In this document: positions 37,101 to 45,989 of the stretch, piece after piece
Layout of the letters: every line of letters starts with the position of its first letter
Numbering within the stretch: the first letter of the stretch is position 1
NCBI GenBank assembly: GCA_035552155.1
Contig: DASZLX010000006.1
Span: 1-64,000 of the forward strand
Length of the DNA stretch: 64,000 bases
Reading direction: 5' to 3'
DNA from: DASXHY01 sp035552155
GTDB lineage: Bacteria > Verrucomicrobiota > Verrucomicrobiia > Limisphaerales > DASXHY01
Notes under the pieces: generated by a model
Databases searched by the model: none
Seen by the model: only the letters and a program-made list of their open reading frames with translations
What the model was told of the DNA's origin: nothing
Translations under genes and position numbers: made by a program

Positions 37101-37219
37101 TTCGAGATGGTGGACTGGGCTTGAGCCGGACTGCCGAATAGTAGCAGGCACGCTGCTATCAGCGGCGCTACGGCGAATGCCGAAAAGCTGATCAGGGGGG
37201 GACGACGGTTATTTTTCAT
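34178..37219 (-). CDS. Secreted protein with three CBM6-like / Ig-like repeats
   Basis: 1013 residues from ATG 37219 (MKNNRRPPLISFSAFAVAPLIAACLLLFGSPAQAQ); ATG 37228 is a near alternative. Three repeats of about 270-300 residues each pair an Ig-like unit (SNLYPNGTNMFQPSTTLSFTA; TNIYPDGARQFEWTNLFSFTA; SNFTPDSSALFQFTNTSTFVV) with a CBM6-like beta-sandwich. The latter starts with YTWEAEDWNY, YTFEAEDWDY or YQWEAEDYDY and contains YDVGYTDGGDFGNYTRTFPAGTYNLFVR-type segments. The last 70 residues match the shared C-terminal module and end FYRVQIQ. No catalytic domain: probably glycan-binding or adhesive. The frame upstream of 37228 translates two copies of motif B and is excluded. Divergent from the GH43 gene. 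Confidence 0.85.
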   Translation of the reverse strand: MKNNRRPPLISFSAFAVAPLIAACLLLFGSPAQAQSTISNLYPNGTNMFQPSTTLSFTASSPAGVTNVTVALTVTSLYKGTSFLKNLGGGNGLTTNGPGTALSVSTALTSNTLYSAVIQVTDANGNVASQSITFDTITPSYTWEAEDWNYTSNGVSGLFIDNPQTNGYSGLLTTDGVDAHNANGPSPYRIGGDAGGGGLATEAVSPPESNYKRLQYIGTGKTDYDVGYTDGGDFGNYTRTFPAGTYNLFVRASGGNGPKTEAADVTVTSGNATVSSPSSGPYKFGVKGNGWQNFDFMPVTDSGGNLIQITFDGTPSSLEFLQNQANDNLSFFMLMPLNLNEAATTVTITNIYPDGARQFEWTNLFSFTAHSSAGGITPGNVFVQLAVTNLAGVGYVTNLTSGNGLSVTGNGTDITVTAPLTSNTVYTAVIQVTDGNGIPASATLTFDTVIPTYTFEAEDWDYNSGQFFDNPQTNAYYALDGVAGVDFNDPGNTHTAYIRAGLGSEGLNEVPRLQYINTTNQFGVPYQDYDVGFTAGGQWANYTRDYPAGVYNIYVRVSRGDAGSVSDAGSISLVTSGLGTTTQTTTKLGTYNVNSTGNWGKYYWTPVKDTGGNLSRFTADGSVKTLRITLDGAGHNLNYVLLVPADLSVTPPPFVSNFTPDSSALFQFTNTSTFVVNSTVGIPNSGVTVNLDGANVTALTFSGTANALNVSYPVKTNAFHTAIITVTDAVGTTHYTNSFATYSSDNYQWEAEDYDYGGGQFFDNQINAYAGLASVSGVDIIESDPNGTYTYRPAPGIPTGTGDLGGELPRAQFTSGGGSGIDYNLGFFGPNSWANYTHHYPAGTYNVVARVAEGNNPTEDILYQVTSGAGTANQTTNMLGTFLIQVSGWSSWRWSPLVDANGKPVTVTLDGTQKTFRLGGSLLGHDEANVGFLMLAPAVAPANGVTITPSLSSGSIVLSFPTQNGFHYQVQYKNNLSDPSWTPLGSLLQGNGAVQSANDTVTGSTRFYRVQIQ

Positions 37220-37279
37220 ATTGTGCATGGGTTTCTGATGGGTCGTTAGCAGCATGAAGGGGGTGGCATTTGGTCGGTA

Positions 37280-37295
37280 TCCCCACTTTCGGGGA
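37280..37295. promoter_or_regulatory. Motif B palindrome, copy 1
   Basis: TCCCC-ACTTTC-GGGGA, a perfect 5+6+5 inverted repeat, 61 bases upstream of the CBM6-like gene start (37219). Confidence 0.65.
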
Positions 37296-37402
37296 GGGGA
37301 ACCGGGGCGGCAGCCGGGAAGCTCCTCAAAGAACCGAATACTCGTCTTTTTGGGCGCGTTTTCACTTTGGATACTTTCCTCCACTTCGCTTATCCTGCGG
37401 CA

Positions 37403-37418
37403 TCCCCACTTTCGGGGG
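37403..37418. promoter_or_regulatory. Motif B palindrome, copy 2
   Basis: TCCCC-ACTTTC-GGGGG, one mismatch from the perfect palindrome, same spacer as copy 1, 69 bases upstream of the GH43 start (37487). Confidence 0.6.
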
Positions 37419-37486
37419 TGCCGGGCGAACGAGCGTTTCCGGACGCTCACCTGCGGTGAACGTGTTGCTCAATCCATCCATGGCCT

Positions 37487-39232
37487 ATGAAGAATTCGCT
37501 TCGTGAAATCCTGTGCGCGGCTTTGCTGGCCACAATCGGCAGCGTTCCGCTCGCCTCGCCCGCCGCCGAACGCCCGCAAACTTTCTGCAATCCGCTCGAC
37601 CTGCCCTATCGTTTCCAACTGGATTTGCCCAGCCGCCGCGAAGCCGCCGATCCAACCCTCGTGCGATTCAACGGCGAGTATTGGCTCTTCGCCTCCAAGA
37701 GCGGCGGTTACTGGCATTCGGCCGACCTGGCTCATTGGAAATTCGTGGTGCCGACGGGGATGCCGCTGGAAGATTACGCGCCCACGGTTGCCGTGTTGAA
37801 TGGGCGGATGATTTTTACCGCGTTCAACACGCGCGCGCTTTACACCACGGATGACCCGCTCAAAGGAATCTGGAGCAAGGCCGCGGACCTGAAGGGCTAT
37901 CCCGACCCGGATATTTTTGTCGATGACGACGGGCGCGTTTATCTTTATTACGGTTGCTCTTCCAACGGTGGCATCCAGGCGGTGGAACTCGATCCGCAAC
38001 AGAACTTCAAAGTCATCCGCGAACCCGTGACGTGCCTGACGGCGGACTACGCTCATCACGGCTGGGAGGTCGCCGGGGAAAATAATCTCGGCAATCCCAA
38101 CGCCGACGGCAGCACACAACTCGCACCGTGGGTGGAAGGCGCGTGGATGACGAAGCATGCCGGAATTTATTATCTCCAATACTCCGCGCCCGGCACGCAA
38201 TTCAAGAGCTACGCCGATGGCGTCTACACCGCGACCAATCCCATGGGGCCGTTCGTCTATGCCTCGTACAGTCCGTTTTCACAAAAACCCACCGGCTTCA
38301 TTGGCGGCGCGGGCCACAGCAGTGTGGTGGAAGATGACGGGCACCATTTTTGGCATGTCACGACCATGACGATTTCCGTGCGGCATATGTTTGAACGGCG
38401 GCTCGGCCTTTTCCCGGTTGGTTTCACGCCGGATGGCCAGATGTTTTGCGACACCTATCTCGGCGATTATCCGCAATTCATCCCGGGCGCGACGAAAAAT
38501 CCCGCCGCAAATAATTCGCCGGGCTGGATGTTGCTGTCGTATCGCAAGGCCGCCACGGCTTCGTCGTCACTGGCGCAATTCCCGGTCGAAAATGCGGTAG
38601 ATGAAAATATTCGCACGTGGTGGTCGGCCGCTTCGGGGAATCCCGGCGAATGGCTGCAAGTCGATTTGGCCAGGCCCTGCCGAATCGAAGCCCTGCAAAT
38701 CAATTTCGCCGATCAGGGCATGGCCAATCTCGGGCGTATGACCGGCGATGCCTACCGTTACTCTGTGCAAGTCTCCAGAGATGGAACGCATTGGACGAAC
38801 GCCCTCGATCGCCGAGACAACCGGCGCGATTCTCCGCACGACTACGCGCAACTGGAAACGTCGGTGGTTGCCCGTTATGTCCGCGTGCTCAATGAGCACG
38901 TGCCCGGCAGCGGGTTGTTTTCGATCAGTGGTTTCCGGGTTTTTGGCAACGGACTTGGCCACGCTCCGGCGGCAGTCAGGCGGGTGGAAGCGGCGCGCGA
39001 TGCTTCGGACCTGCGGCGGGCGCACGTTTCATGGCAGCCGGTGGCGGGCGCGGATTTTTATATCATCCGCTACGGCATTGCGCCTGATCGGCTTTTCAAT
39101 AATTACCAGGTTTATGACGCGACACATTTTGACATTAACAGCCTGAACAGCGGAACGAGTTATTACCTGAGCGTGGATGCGGTGAACGACAGTGGAATTG
39201 CCCAAGGCAAAAAAGTAATCACGATGAAATAA
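37487..39232 (+). CDS. Secreted GH43 glycosidase with F5/8C and fibronectin-III modules
   Basis: 581 residues. Signal peptide (MKNSLREILCAALLATIGSVPLASPAA), then a GH43 five-bladed propeller with the expected catalytic trio: base Asp55 in EAADPTLV, pKa-modulating Asp140/142 in GYPDPDIFVDDDG, acid Glu217 in PWVEGAWMTKHAG. An F5/8 type C domain (about 350-480; ATASSSLAQFPVENAVDENIRTWWSA) and a fibronectin-III domain (about 490-580) follow. Likely a beta-xylosidase or alpha-L-arabinofuranosidase acting outside the cytoplasm. The start is 69 bases from motif B copy 2, opposite the CBM6-like gene. It ends 52 bases from the convergent DUF5703 gene. Confidence 0.92.
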   Translation: MKNSLREILCAALLATIGSVPLASPAAERPQTFCNPLDLPYRFQLDLPSRREAADPTLVRFNGEYWLFASKSGGYWHSADLAHWKFVVPTGMPLEDYAPTVAVLNGRMIFTAFNTRALYTTDDPLKGIWSKAADLKGYPDPDIFVDDDGRVYLYYGCSSNGGIQAVELDPQQNFKVIREPVTCLTADYAHHGWEVAGENNLGNPNADGSTQLAPWVEGAWMTKHAGIYYLQYSAPGTQFKSYADGVYTATNPMGPFVYASYSPFSQKPTGFIGGAGHSSVVEDDGHHFWHVTTMTISVRHMFERRLGLFPVGFTPDGQMFCDTYLGDYPQFIPGATKNPAANNSPGWMLLSYRKAATASSSLAQFPVENAVDENIRTWWSAASGNPGEWLQVDLARPCRIEALQINFADQGMANLGRMTGDAYRYSVQVSRDGTHWTNALDRRDNRRDSPHDYAQLETSVVARYVRVLNEHVPGSGLFSISGFRVFGNGLGHAPAAVRRVEAARDASDLRRAHVSWQPVAGADFYIIRYGIAPDRLFNNYQVYDATHFDINSLNSGTSYYLSVDAVNDSGIAQGKKVITMK

Positions 39233-39256
39233 CGCACTCGGCTCGGGCGGCGTTTT

Positions 39257-39273
39257 GCCGGCGGGACGCCGGC
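39257..39273. repeat. Small palindrome between convergent genes
   Basis: GCCGGCG-GGA-CGCCGGC forms a 7-bp GC hairpin between the stops of the GH43 and DUF5703 genes. No T-tract; possibly a dispersed repeat or a weak bidirectional terminator. Confidence 0.4.
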
Positions 39274-39284
39274 GCTCCCAGGAC

Positions 39285-42200
39285 TCACGGATAAGCGAGC
39301 CGAAAGAAACCGCTGCCGACGGCTGGATCCATTGGCAGCACCATCTGATCGGTGGCTTTCGATCCGGTGACACTCACCCAATTGGTTCCGATGCCGGCGG
39401 CAGGCGGATTAGTCTGCATTTCCAAATGCCAGCCCAGATGATCCGCAGGCCAACTCAATTGTATTTGGCCGCCGGACGCGGCGGAATTAATGAGCGTGGG
39501 CCCCGCGGTCCCAAAGGTGAACGCCATTTCGGAAAGTTGCAGTCCGCTGGAATCGCCGTTGTTGGCGGTGATGTTCAACCGATAATAAGCAAAGGCCGTG
39601 GTGTTGCTGATGGCGTATTGCTTCGTCAGAAAACGGCTGGGAAAAAGTTCGTTGCTGCGGGTATCGAGCGTGGTCCAGTTGGCTCCCTCCATCGACCCCT
39701 GAAACTGCCAGTTTTTCGGGTCACGTCCCGGCACGTCGTTGGCGCTGGACAACGCGTAGCGAACCACCGCCTTAAGCGGCCCGCCGAAATAAACCTGCAA
39801 CCAGCCGGTGTTGCCGCCATTCGCGTTGAACCACTTGGTGGCGGTCGAGCCATCGAAGGCCATGGCGGCGGTTTCATTGGGCGGATTATCCGAACTTGCC
39901 GAGGCGATCGTGGGAGTTGGAACAGCGGAGGCTTGCGCGGAATTGGCGCTTTGGCCCAGTGCGTTCACCGCGCTCACCACGTAAAAATATTTGGTTTCAT
40001 TGACGACATTCGTGTCGGTGTAACTGGTCGAGCGCACGTTGGTGGCCACAATGGAATATGTCCCGTTGTTCACGAGCGATCGTTTGACGTTGTAGCTGGC
40101 CGCCGTACCGGAACCGGACCAACTTAACGCGACCTGCACATTGCCCGGCGCTGCGCTCAATGCGGTGGGTGCCGGCGGGGGCGCGCTGGGTGGTGGTGGA
40201 AAAACGACGTCGTTCGTGCGCGCAGGCGGATTGGCGTCGAGCTGGATCACCGCGCCGGATTGATATTTGAGCCGGATGGTTGTGTTGCTGGGCGCGCACA
40301 ACTTCATATCCACATCCCAGGTCAGCGGCCAGGACGGCAGCACCCGGATTTCATTTCCATTGCATTGCAGCAACATGAATTGCAACCCGGTCATGCCCGC
40401 GCCGCCATTGTCGAGGTCCGGCAAATAATCATTGTGCGAAGTCCAAAACGCGGGAAAGCGGCACTGCGGATCTTTCTGGGAAAAGTTGCTTATGACATCC
40501 GCCTGCGCCGCGCCGGTTAGCCCCACCAACGGTTCTTCAATCACATCCTGGCTCCAGCAGTTCTTATTGTTTTGGACCACGCGGTTGTTGAAGGTGGCCA
40601 GGCCGATGTTGAAATTGGATTTGCCGATGCCGAAAATTCGGTACGGAAAAAGGCAGTAACATTCGGGGTTCTCCGAGTTGTGCGGGGCGCCGTAGGTTTG
40701 CGCCGGAATCACATAAGTGCCGGCGGCGTTCATGGGCAGCGGCGGCAGCGCAGCCAGGCAATTACTCCATTCATTGATCAATGCCGGGTTGGTCAAGTCA
40801 CCCGGCAAAGAAATCAATTTCGGAATGTCGTGCATCAGGCCCGAGATGTAATCCGTGGAATTGGTGCAATCCCAATACATCTCAATGGCATTCGCGGGAT
40901 AAAATTGAAGGGTGCCGTTGATACGCGGCCAATGCTGGTCGAAAAACCGAATCACCTGCGTCGCGAAGGGAACCATGTCATTCGTCGCGAAGGCGCTGTC
41001 CCGCGTGTAATCATAGTAGTCCAGCATCATGGCCAGCGTTTCCAGCCCACCCTGGTAATGATACCGGATATATTGGTTTTGGGTGTAGGCGCCGGTGTTG
41101 TTGTTTCCCCAATCCGTCAGCAAATACAGGCCGAAGAAATTGTAGGTCTCGGGAAAGAACGCGCCGCCGTGCCCGTAGTATTTGGAGGTCGCCGCCATTT
41201 GCCAGCCCAGCAGGTTGGTGTAGCAGGTGAACCACGGCTGCATCAAATCAAAGTCCCCCGACGCGAGTAACGGCCAGTAAAGATGCCGGGTGTTTTGATG
41301 CCAGTAGCCCGGGCCCCATCGGCGGTAGTCGCCATTTTGTCCGTTGTAATCGAAAGTGAAGGTGCCGCCGTTGAACTTCATCGGATATTTTCCGCGGCCC
41401 TGACAGGCCTCCAGGAAACGTTGTTCGAGGTACCCCCGCGTGACGATCGTGGCATTCGTATCGCCAGTGACAAAAATCCAACTTCGATTCCAGAACGTGT
41501 CCCACCAATTGAAATGATTCGTCCGCGCAGTCTCCAAATCCGTCGTGTCCACCTGCGACACGAGGTCGCTCATCTGGTTTTGCCAGTCCACCGCTGTGGT
41601 CGTCTGGGCGGTGTACGCATAAATGGAAACCGTGAAGTTCGTGCCGGACGCGGATTGCAACGTGTAATTATTCACCTTGTCGAAATTCGCCGCTTTGATC
41701 GTCAGGCCGAAGGTGCGATTGATATACGGATCGGGAAAGCTGTTTGCGTTCAGATTTTCTCCCGCGACGATTGTCTGATACAGGGAAGTGCCGTTGCGAT
41801 GATATGAAACGAGACGGTCGGCCAGGGACGGCGCCACATCCGCCGATTCGGTCCAGCCATTGTTCACGCCGCGCCACCCACCCGACGGCGGATCGTTGCC
41901 ATTCGTCGCCGTGTAGGGAGCGCTCCGCCAGACTTCGTTCGAGCAGCACATGGTGAAGGGCTGCTGTCCATTTGCTTCGACGCGGATGACCGGTTGATTG
42001 GCGTCAATCCAGACCCGCACAGAAACCTGCGAGCCGGCCGGTCCGGCGGTGATATCGATTTCTCCGTGATAAAAATCCAGCGTCTGGTTGAAAGGCGCGC
42101 CGGCCGTGAAGGGATTCGGCGAGAAATGAATTCGCGTTCGGCCAATTTTCAAAAGCCGCGTGCCTTCGCTCCAACTGTCCGACTTGCCGATGTACATCAT

Positions 42201-42440
42201 CAGGTCTCCGCCATTTTCCACCCACACATTGGCAGTGATATCGCCATTGCCGAGCGGCATGGAACCGGGCGAGCCATTCGTGCTCGGAGAATCCCAGGTT
42301 TCGTTGTAACCGTTCAATTGAGCCAGGACATCGGCGGGCAGGCTGGCCGCGACGGCGGTGCGGAGGGGAAAAAGCAAACCGCCCAGCAATATTAACAGTA
42401 ACCGGGCGCGCTCGAATCGCTTTGTTCCATTGGCGCTCAC
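39285..42440 (-). CDS. Secreted DUF5703 glycosidase-like protein with FN3, F5/8C and FFRL modules
   Basis: 1051 residues from GTG 42440 (MSANGTKRFERARLLLILLGGLLFPLRTAVAA, signal peptide); an in-frame ATG at 42491 would overlap the preceding gene by 44 bases and give a 29-residue n-region, so the start is uncertain. The N-terminal domain SMPLGNGDITANVWVENGGDLMMYIGKSDSWSE...LLKIGRTRIHFSP is typical of DUF5703. An (alpha/alpha)6-type barrel follows (WGPGYWHQNTRHLYWPLLASGDFDLMQPWF; NPECYCLFPYRIFGIG), related to GH95/GH65-like clans. Fibronectin-III (about 760-840), F5/8C (about 850-970) and the shared C-terminal module ending GFFRLAYP complete it. Probably an exo-glycosidase of unknown specificity. 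It follows the GH87-like gene with only 7 bases between stop and start: an operon. Confidence 0.82.
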   Translation of the reverse strand: MSANGTKRFERARLLLILLGGLLFPLRTAVAASLPADVLAQLNGYNETWDSPSTNGSPGSMPLGNGDITANVWVENGGDLMMYIGKSDSWSEGTRLLKIGRTRIHFSPNPFTAGAPFNQTLDFYHGEIDITAGPAGSQVSVRVWIDANQPVIRVEANGQQPFTMCCSNEVWRSAPYTATNGNDPPSGGWRGVNNGWTESADVAPSLADRLVSYHRNGTSLYQTIVAGENLNANSFPDPYINRTFGLTIKAANFDKVNNYTLQSASGTNFTVSIYAYTAQTTTAVDWQNQMSDLVSQVDTTDLETARTNHFNWWDTFWNRSWIFVTGDTNATIVTRGYLEQRFLEACQGRGKYPMKFNGGTFTFDYNGQNGDYRRWGPGYWHQNTRHLYWPLLASGDFDLMQPWFTCYTNLLGWQMAATSKYYGHGGAFFPETYNFFGLYLLTDWGNNNTGAYTQNQYIRYHYQGGLETLAMMLDYYDYTRDSAFATNDMVPFATQVIRFFDQHWPRINGTLQFYPANAIEMYWDCTNSTDYISGLMHDIPKLISLPGDLTNPALINEWSNCLAALPPLPMNAAGTYVIPAQTYGAPHNSENPECYCLFPYRIFGIGKSNFNIGLATFNNRVVQNNKNCWSQDVIEEPLVGLTGAAQADVISNFSQKDPQCRFPAFWTSHNDYLPDLDNGGAGMTGLQFMLLQCNGNEIRVLPSWPLTWDVDMKLCAPSNTTIRLKYQSGAVIQLDANPPARTNDVVFPPPPSAPPPAPTALSAAPGNVQVALSWSGSGTAASYNVKRSLVNNGTYSIVATNVRSTSYTDTNVVNETKYFYVVSAVNALGQSANSAQASAVPTPTIASASSDNPPNETAAMAFDGSTATKWFNANGGNTGWLQVYFGGPLKAVVRYALSSANDVPGRDPKNWQFQGSMEGANWTTLDTRSNELFPSRFLTKQYAISNTTAFAYYRLNITANNGDSSGLQLSEMAFTFGTAGPTLINSAASGGQIQLSWPADHLGWHLEMQTNPPAAGIGTNWVSVTGSKATDQMVLPMDPAVGSGFFRLAYP

Positions 42441-42447
42441 GCTTCGT

Positions 42448-45400
42448 TCAAGGGTAAACGAGCCGGAAGAAAGCGCCGCCACTCGTCGCATCGATCGGCA
42501 GGAAAAACTGGTTGGTCGTCGCCGAATTGGAAACGGTCACCCAACCGCCGGCATTGAGCGCATTGGTCTGCATTTCCAGGCGCCAGCCTTCGTGGTCCAT
42601 CGGCCAGTTCAATTGCAGTTGGCCGCCAGCCGCTCCGAAGGCAAGTTGCGGCACGGTGGTGGACGGCGCGGTGCCAAAGACATTGAATTCATCGATGCTC
42701 CAAAAAGTTCCCGCGGCGCTTCCGGTCTGGGTGACGCGGATGTAGCGCGCGGCCTGAGTGGCAAACGTGATGGTGGTGGTGGATGAAGAACCCGCGCCGC
42801 TCGCAACGGGGCTGCTCCAGTTGACGCCATCGTCGGAAACGGTCACCTGGTAGGCGCGCGGATAATCGTTGCCCGAGTTGATGTAGTTCAAAATAATTTT
42901 GCTGAACACATTGACCGCGCCCATGTCGACCTGGAACCACTGGCCGGGAGTTTGCGAGCCGCCGGTGGACCAACGCGTGGTGAGATTGCCGTCCAGGGCG
43001 TTGCCGGGGTCGTCGCTTCCGGCCGTGCTGGAACTCGCGACCCACAAAATCCGACCCAGCGTGCCGGGCACCACGTACGCCGGCGGGGAAGCGGCGCTTT
43101 CGCTCGCGGCGTTCACCGCGGAAACCACATAATAATAAGTCGTGCCGTTGACCAGGCCCGTTTCGGTATAGGCGGTGCCGGCGAAATTGGTCGCCACCAG
43201 CGTGGTAGGGCCGCCGCTGAAGGTGTAGCGCCTGATGTTGTAACCGCTCGCTCCCGATGAGGCGACCCACGTGAGGGCCGCCTGCGCGTCGCCCGGCGTC
43301 GCCACGACATTGGCCGGCACGGCTGGCGGCGTACCACTGACAAGCGTGACGCTGAAAGATTCGGCGGTGCCGATGGCGGTGCTTTGCGCAATGATCGGGT
43401 CCGCGCCACCATTGGGCGCGGTGACGAATTTGCCGTCGTTCATGGCGCGCAACGCGATGTTGCCGTCGCCCGCGTCGTATTCGGTAAACGTTTCCCAACT
43501 GCCCACCCCGGTACGGTTGGCAATCAACGGGCTCGCGCCGTTATTTTCCGCCGTGACGTATTGCGTGTTGGCCAGCGCCAGAAAAGCGATGTTTCCACCA
43601 CCCGCATCCACGATCTGAAATTGTTCGGGCGTCCCGACCAAAACGCTTTGCGCGATCAACGAATTCGAGCCGTTGTTGGGCGCGGTCACGTACTTGTCAT
43701 TGGCCAAAGATTGCAGCGCATAAGTGTTGCCGGGAACCAATTGATGCGAAAGCCCAGGCGGCGCGGCGTAGAACCCGAACCATTGCACGGCGAATAAATT
43801 CCCGGAACCGCCGGTGTAAACCAGGTAGACAGTATGCGTTCCGCTCGCGCCGCTGACGTTGCAAAATACATCCGTGTAAATCTGGTTTCCGCCGCTGACA
43901 GGCACGGCGCACGCGCCAACCAGCGTTCCGCCCGCGCTGTCGAGATGGATTTCAATATAACCGCCCGGTCCGGCGCCGGCCACGCGGGCCACAAAAGCAT
44001 TCGCGCCGGTGAGATTGATATTTACGTAGGCAGACCAGGCGGATGCAGCAACACTGATATCCTGCCCACCTTCCGAGCAGGCTTCCACAGTCACTCCCGA
44101 CATGGCGCTATAGCTCGCGGCGGCGGTCGGAATGATGGCGGCAAAGCTCGGCGCGTTCCGGGCCAGAGCGACGCGCCCGGAATTCAGCCCGGTCACGGTG
44201 TTGGAATAAATTATCGCCGTTCCCGTGATGCCCGTTCCCAAATAGCCGCCGCCCACCGTGATGCCGTCCAGTCCCGGATGGACGACGGTGTTGTATTGAA
44301 AAACCAGGTTCGTCCCCGCCGAGAAACCCGCCCCGCTGTAAAGCGAATCAATGATGGTGTTGAAGGCGCAATAAGCATTGGCCACGGTCCCGACGCTTTG
44401 CCCGTCGCCGCCGTTGCCCATCATCATGGCCGGCTGCTGCTGGCTGTAACCGTTGCCGCCGCAGCGCAGGACGGTGTTGCCAGTCACGGTCGCCGACAAG
44501 AGCGCCGAGCCATTCACGCCGAATTTGCCGACGCCCAGCCCCACGTAACGCGCAGTGTCGCGAAAAAGATTGTTCGTCACCACGTCGTTGATGCCGCCGT
44601 AGATCCCGATGCCTTTGCCGCCCCAGGCATCGATCGCCGTATTATTCACATACGTGATGTTGCTCATCGTCGTGTAATAGTAAGTGGTCGAACCGGACAC
44701 GTTGTAGTCGACGGAATTAATCGCCATGGCGTCGTCTCCCGTGCCGCGCACAAAATTATTCGAGTAAGTGAGATTGATGCCGATACCGTTGGCGCTTTGC
44801 ACATTGTTGAAATTGCCGCCGTCGGACCACACGCTCAAAACCCGGCAATTCCGCGCCGTGCCGCCCACGCCCGCGCACCAGAACGCGGAAGTCGCGTGCT
44901 GGATCCACACATTGTCCACGAGCCAGTTGTTGCCGCTGAAATTAACCGCGCCGTTATTGTTGTTGCCGGCGCGATTCGAGCCGTTGCAATCCAGCGCCAC
45001 GTCCTGCAGCGTGCAAGACGTGGTCGTGATCATGTTAGCCACGCCCTGGGAATTGTTCGCGGGCGTGACCCGGTAAAGCGTGCTGTACCATGGTCCCGCG
45101 CCCTGGATTTTTATCCCGGAAGCGTGAAGCCCGCCGTGGATGGCGCTGAAGTAATAAGTGCCGGGAGGAATCCACGCGCTTTTTCCCTGCGATTGCGCGG
45201 CGAGGAAGCAATTGTTAATGGCAGTCGTGTTGTCCACTGCGGGATTATTTGAGACCGCGCCATAAGCAAGAATGGAAAGGGAATTGGCCGGCTGCGCGAA
45301 TGGCGCGGGCGGATTCTCCAAATCCACCACGTCAATGTCATAAAACGCCGCCGTGTTGGCCGGGTCTTGTTGCAACGTAATCGTATCGCCCGGCGCGACC

Positions 45401-45933
45401 GGTGTGTTCGTGATGAAGGCGTGGGTGTCGTTCCAGAAGCCGCGTGGATTGCCGTCCGCGGGATTCTTGTCGGCCTGGCCGTTGTAATTGGTGCCTTCGT
45501 AGCAATAGCTCTGGGCCGAGTTGACACTGAGCGCCTGGCGAAAGATTCCGTTGACGTATAAATCAATCGTGTTGGTAATCCCGCCGCCAGCCGGAGCGTC
45601 GGGAATGCACGAGCGCAGGTTGATGGCGGTCAGGTTTCCGCCGGTGTCATTCGTCCATGTGACGAATTGGCCAACGGCATTCAACTGCACATAGGCGTGG
45701 CCGGAGGCTTCGAGAACCGCGCTCGAATACGGCGTGGTCGGCGCGGACGTGAGCGCGACGATGGTTGCGCCGCCGCCGAGCAGACCTGATTCGCCCTCAT
45801 AGCTCGTGAACGGAGTGGTCGCGCCCACGGCATGCGCATTGGCCCCAGCGTGCAAAAACAGGAGCAAAGCGGCGGTCGCGCAAATGAGACGCACCACGGG
45901 TGAGGCGAAGGATTGGGCAGAATACGACCGCAT
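42448..45933 (-). CDS. Secreted GH87-like beta-helix glucanase with multiple binding modules
   Basis: 1161 residues with signal peptide 1-34. Order: CBM35-like domain (about 38-190; FTSYEGESGLLGGGATIVAL) with the linker found in mycodextranases; a parallel beta-helix (about 215-600) with RGTGDDAMAINSVDYN, matching the Asp-rich active-site strand of GH87 alpha-1,3-glucanases/mycodextranases; a CBM6-like domain (about 610-730); a fascin-like beta-trefoil (about 735-870; three repeats of YVTAPNNGSNSLIAQS type); fibronectin-III (about 875-955); F5/8C (about 965-1080); and the shared C-terminal module ending AFFRLVYP. GH87 is the best assignment, with GH28-related helices as the alternative. First gene of an operon with the DUF5703 gene. 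Motif B copy 3 lies 57 bases upstream, shared with the divergent GH3 gene. Confidence 0.83.
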   Translation of the reverse strand: MRSYSAQSFASPVVRLICATAALLLFLHAGANAHAVGATTPFTSYEGESGLLGGGATIVALTSAPTTPYSSAVLEASGHAYVQLNAVGQFVTWTNDTGGNLTAINLRSCIPDAPAGGGITNTIDLYVNGIFRQALSVNSAQSYCYEGTNYNGQADKNPADGNPRGFWNDTHAFITNTPVAPGDTITLQQDPANTAAFYDIDVVDLENPPAPFAQPANSLSILAYGAVSNNPAVDNTTAINNCFLAAQSQGKSAWIPPGTYYFSAIHGGLHASGIKIQGAGPWYSTLYRVTPANNSQGVANMITTTSCTLQDVALDCNGSNRAGNNNNGAVNFSGNNWLVDNVWIQHATSAFWCAGVGGTARNCRVLSVWSDGGNFNNVQSANGIGINLTYSNNFVRGTGDDAMAINSVDYNVSGSTTYYYTTMSNITYVNNTAIDAWGGKGIGIYGGINDVVTNNLFRDTARYVGLGVGKFGVNGSALLSATVTGNTVLRCGGNGYSQQQPAMMMGNGGDGQSVGTVANAYCAFNTIIDSLYSGAGFSAGTNLVFQYNTVVHPGLDGITVGGGYLGTGITGTAIIYSNTVTGLNSGRVALARNAPSFAAIIPTAAASYSAMSGVTVEACSEGGQDISVAASAWSAYVNINLTGANAFVARVAGAGPGGYIEIHLDSAGGTLVGACAVPVSGGNQIYTDVFCNVSGASGTHTVYLVYTGGSGNLFAVQWFGFYAAPPGLSHQLVPGNTYALQSLANDKYVTAPNNGSNSLIAQSVLVGTPEQFQIVDAGGGNIAFLALANTQYVTAENNGASPLIANRTGVGSWETFTEYDAGDGNIALRAMNDGKFVTAPNGGADPIIAQSTAIGTAESFSVTLVSGTPPAVPANVVATPGDAQAALTWVASSGASGYNIRRYTFSGGPTTLVATNFAGTAYTETGLVNGTTYYYVVSAVNAASESAASPPAYVVPGTLGRILWVASSSTAGSDDPGNALDGNLTTRWSTGGSQTPGQWFQVDMGAVNVFSKIILNYINSGNDYPRAYQVTVSDDGVNWSSPVASGAGSSSTTTITFATQAARYIRVTQTGSAAGTFWSIDEFNVFGTAPSTTVPQLAFGAAGGQLQLNWPMDHEGWRLEMQTNALNAGGWVTVSNSATTNQFFLPIDATSGGAFFRLVYP

Positions 45934-45989
45934 GACTTGTGTTTTTTAAATGGTCGTGGCAAACCTAGTGGACCACGTTGCTTTCGCCA

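Larger units (their letters stand above)
37229..37486. other. Divergent control region with two motif B palindromes
   Basis: 258 bases between the CBM6-like gene and the GH43 gene. Two copies of the 16-bp palindrome (37280-37295 and 37403-37418) sit nearer to one gene each: the first 61 bases from the minus-strand start, the second 69 bases from the plus-strand start. This symmetry suggests one operator per promoter. Confidence 0.6.
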
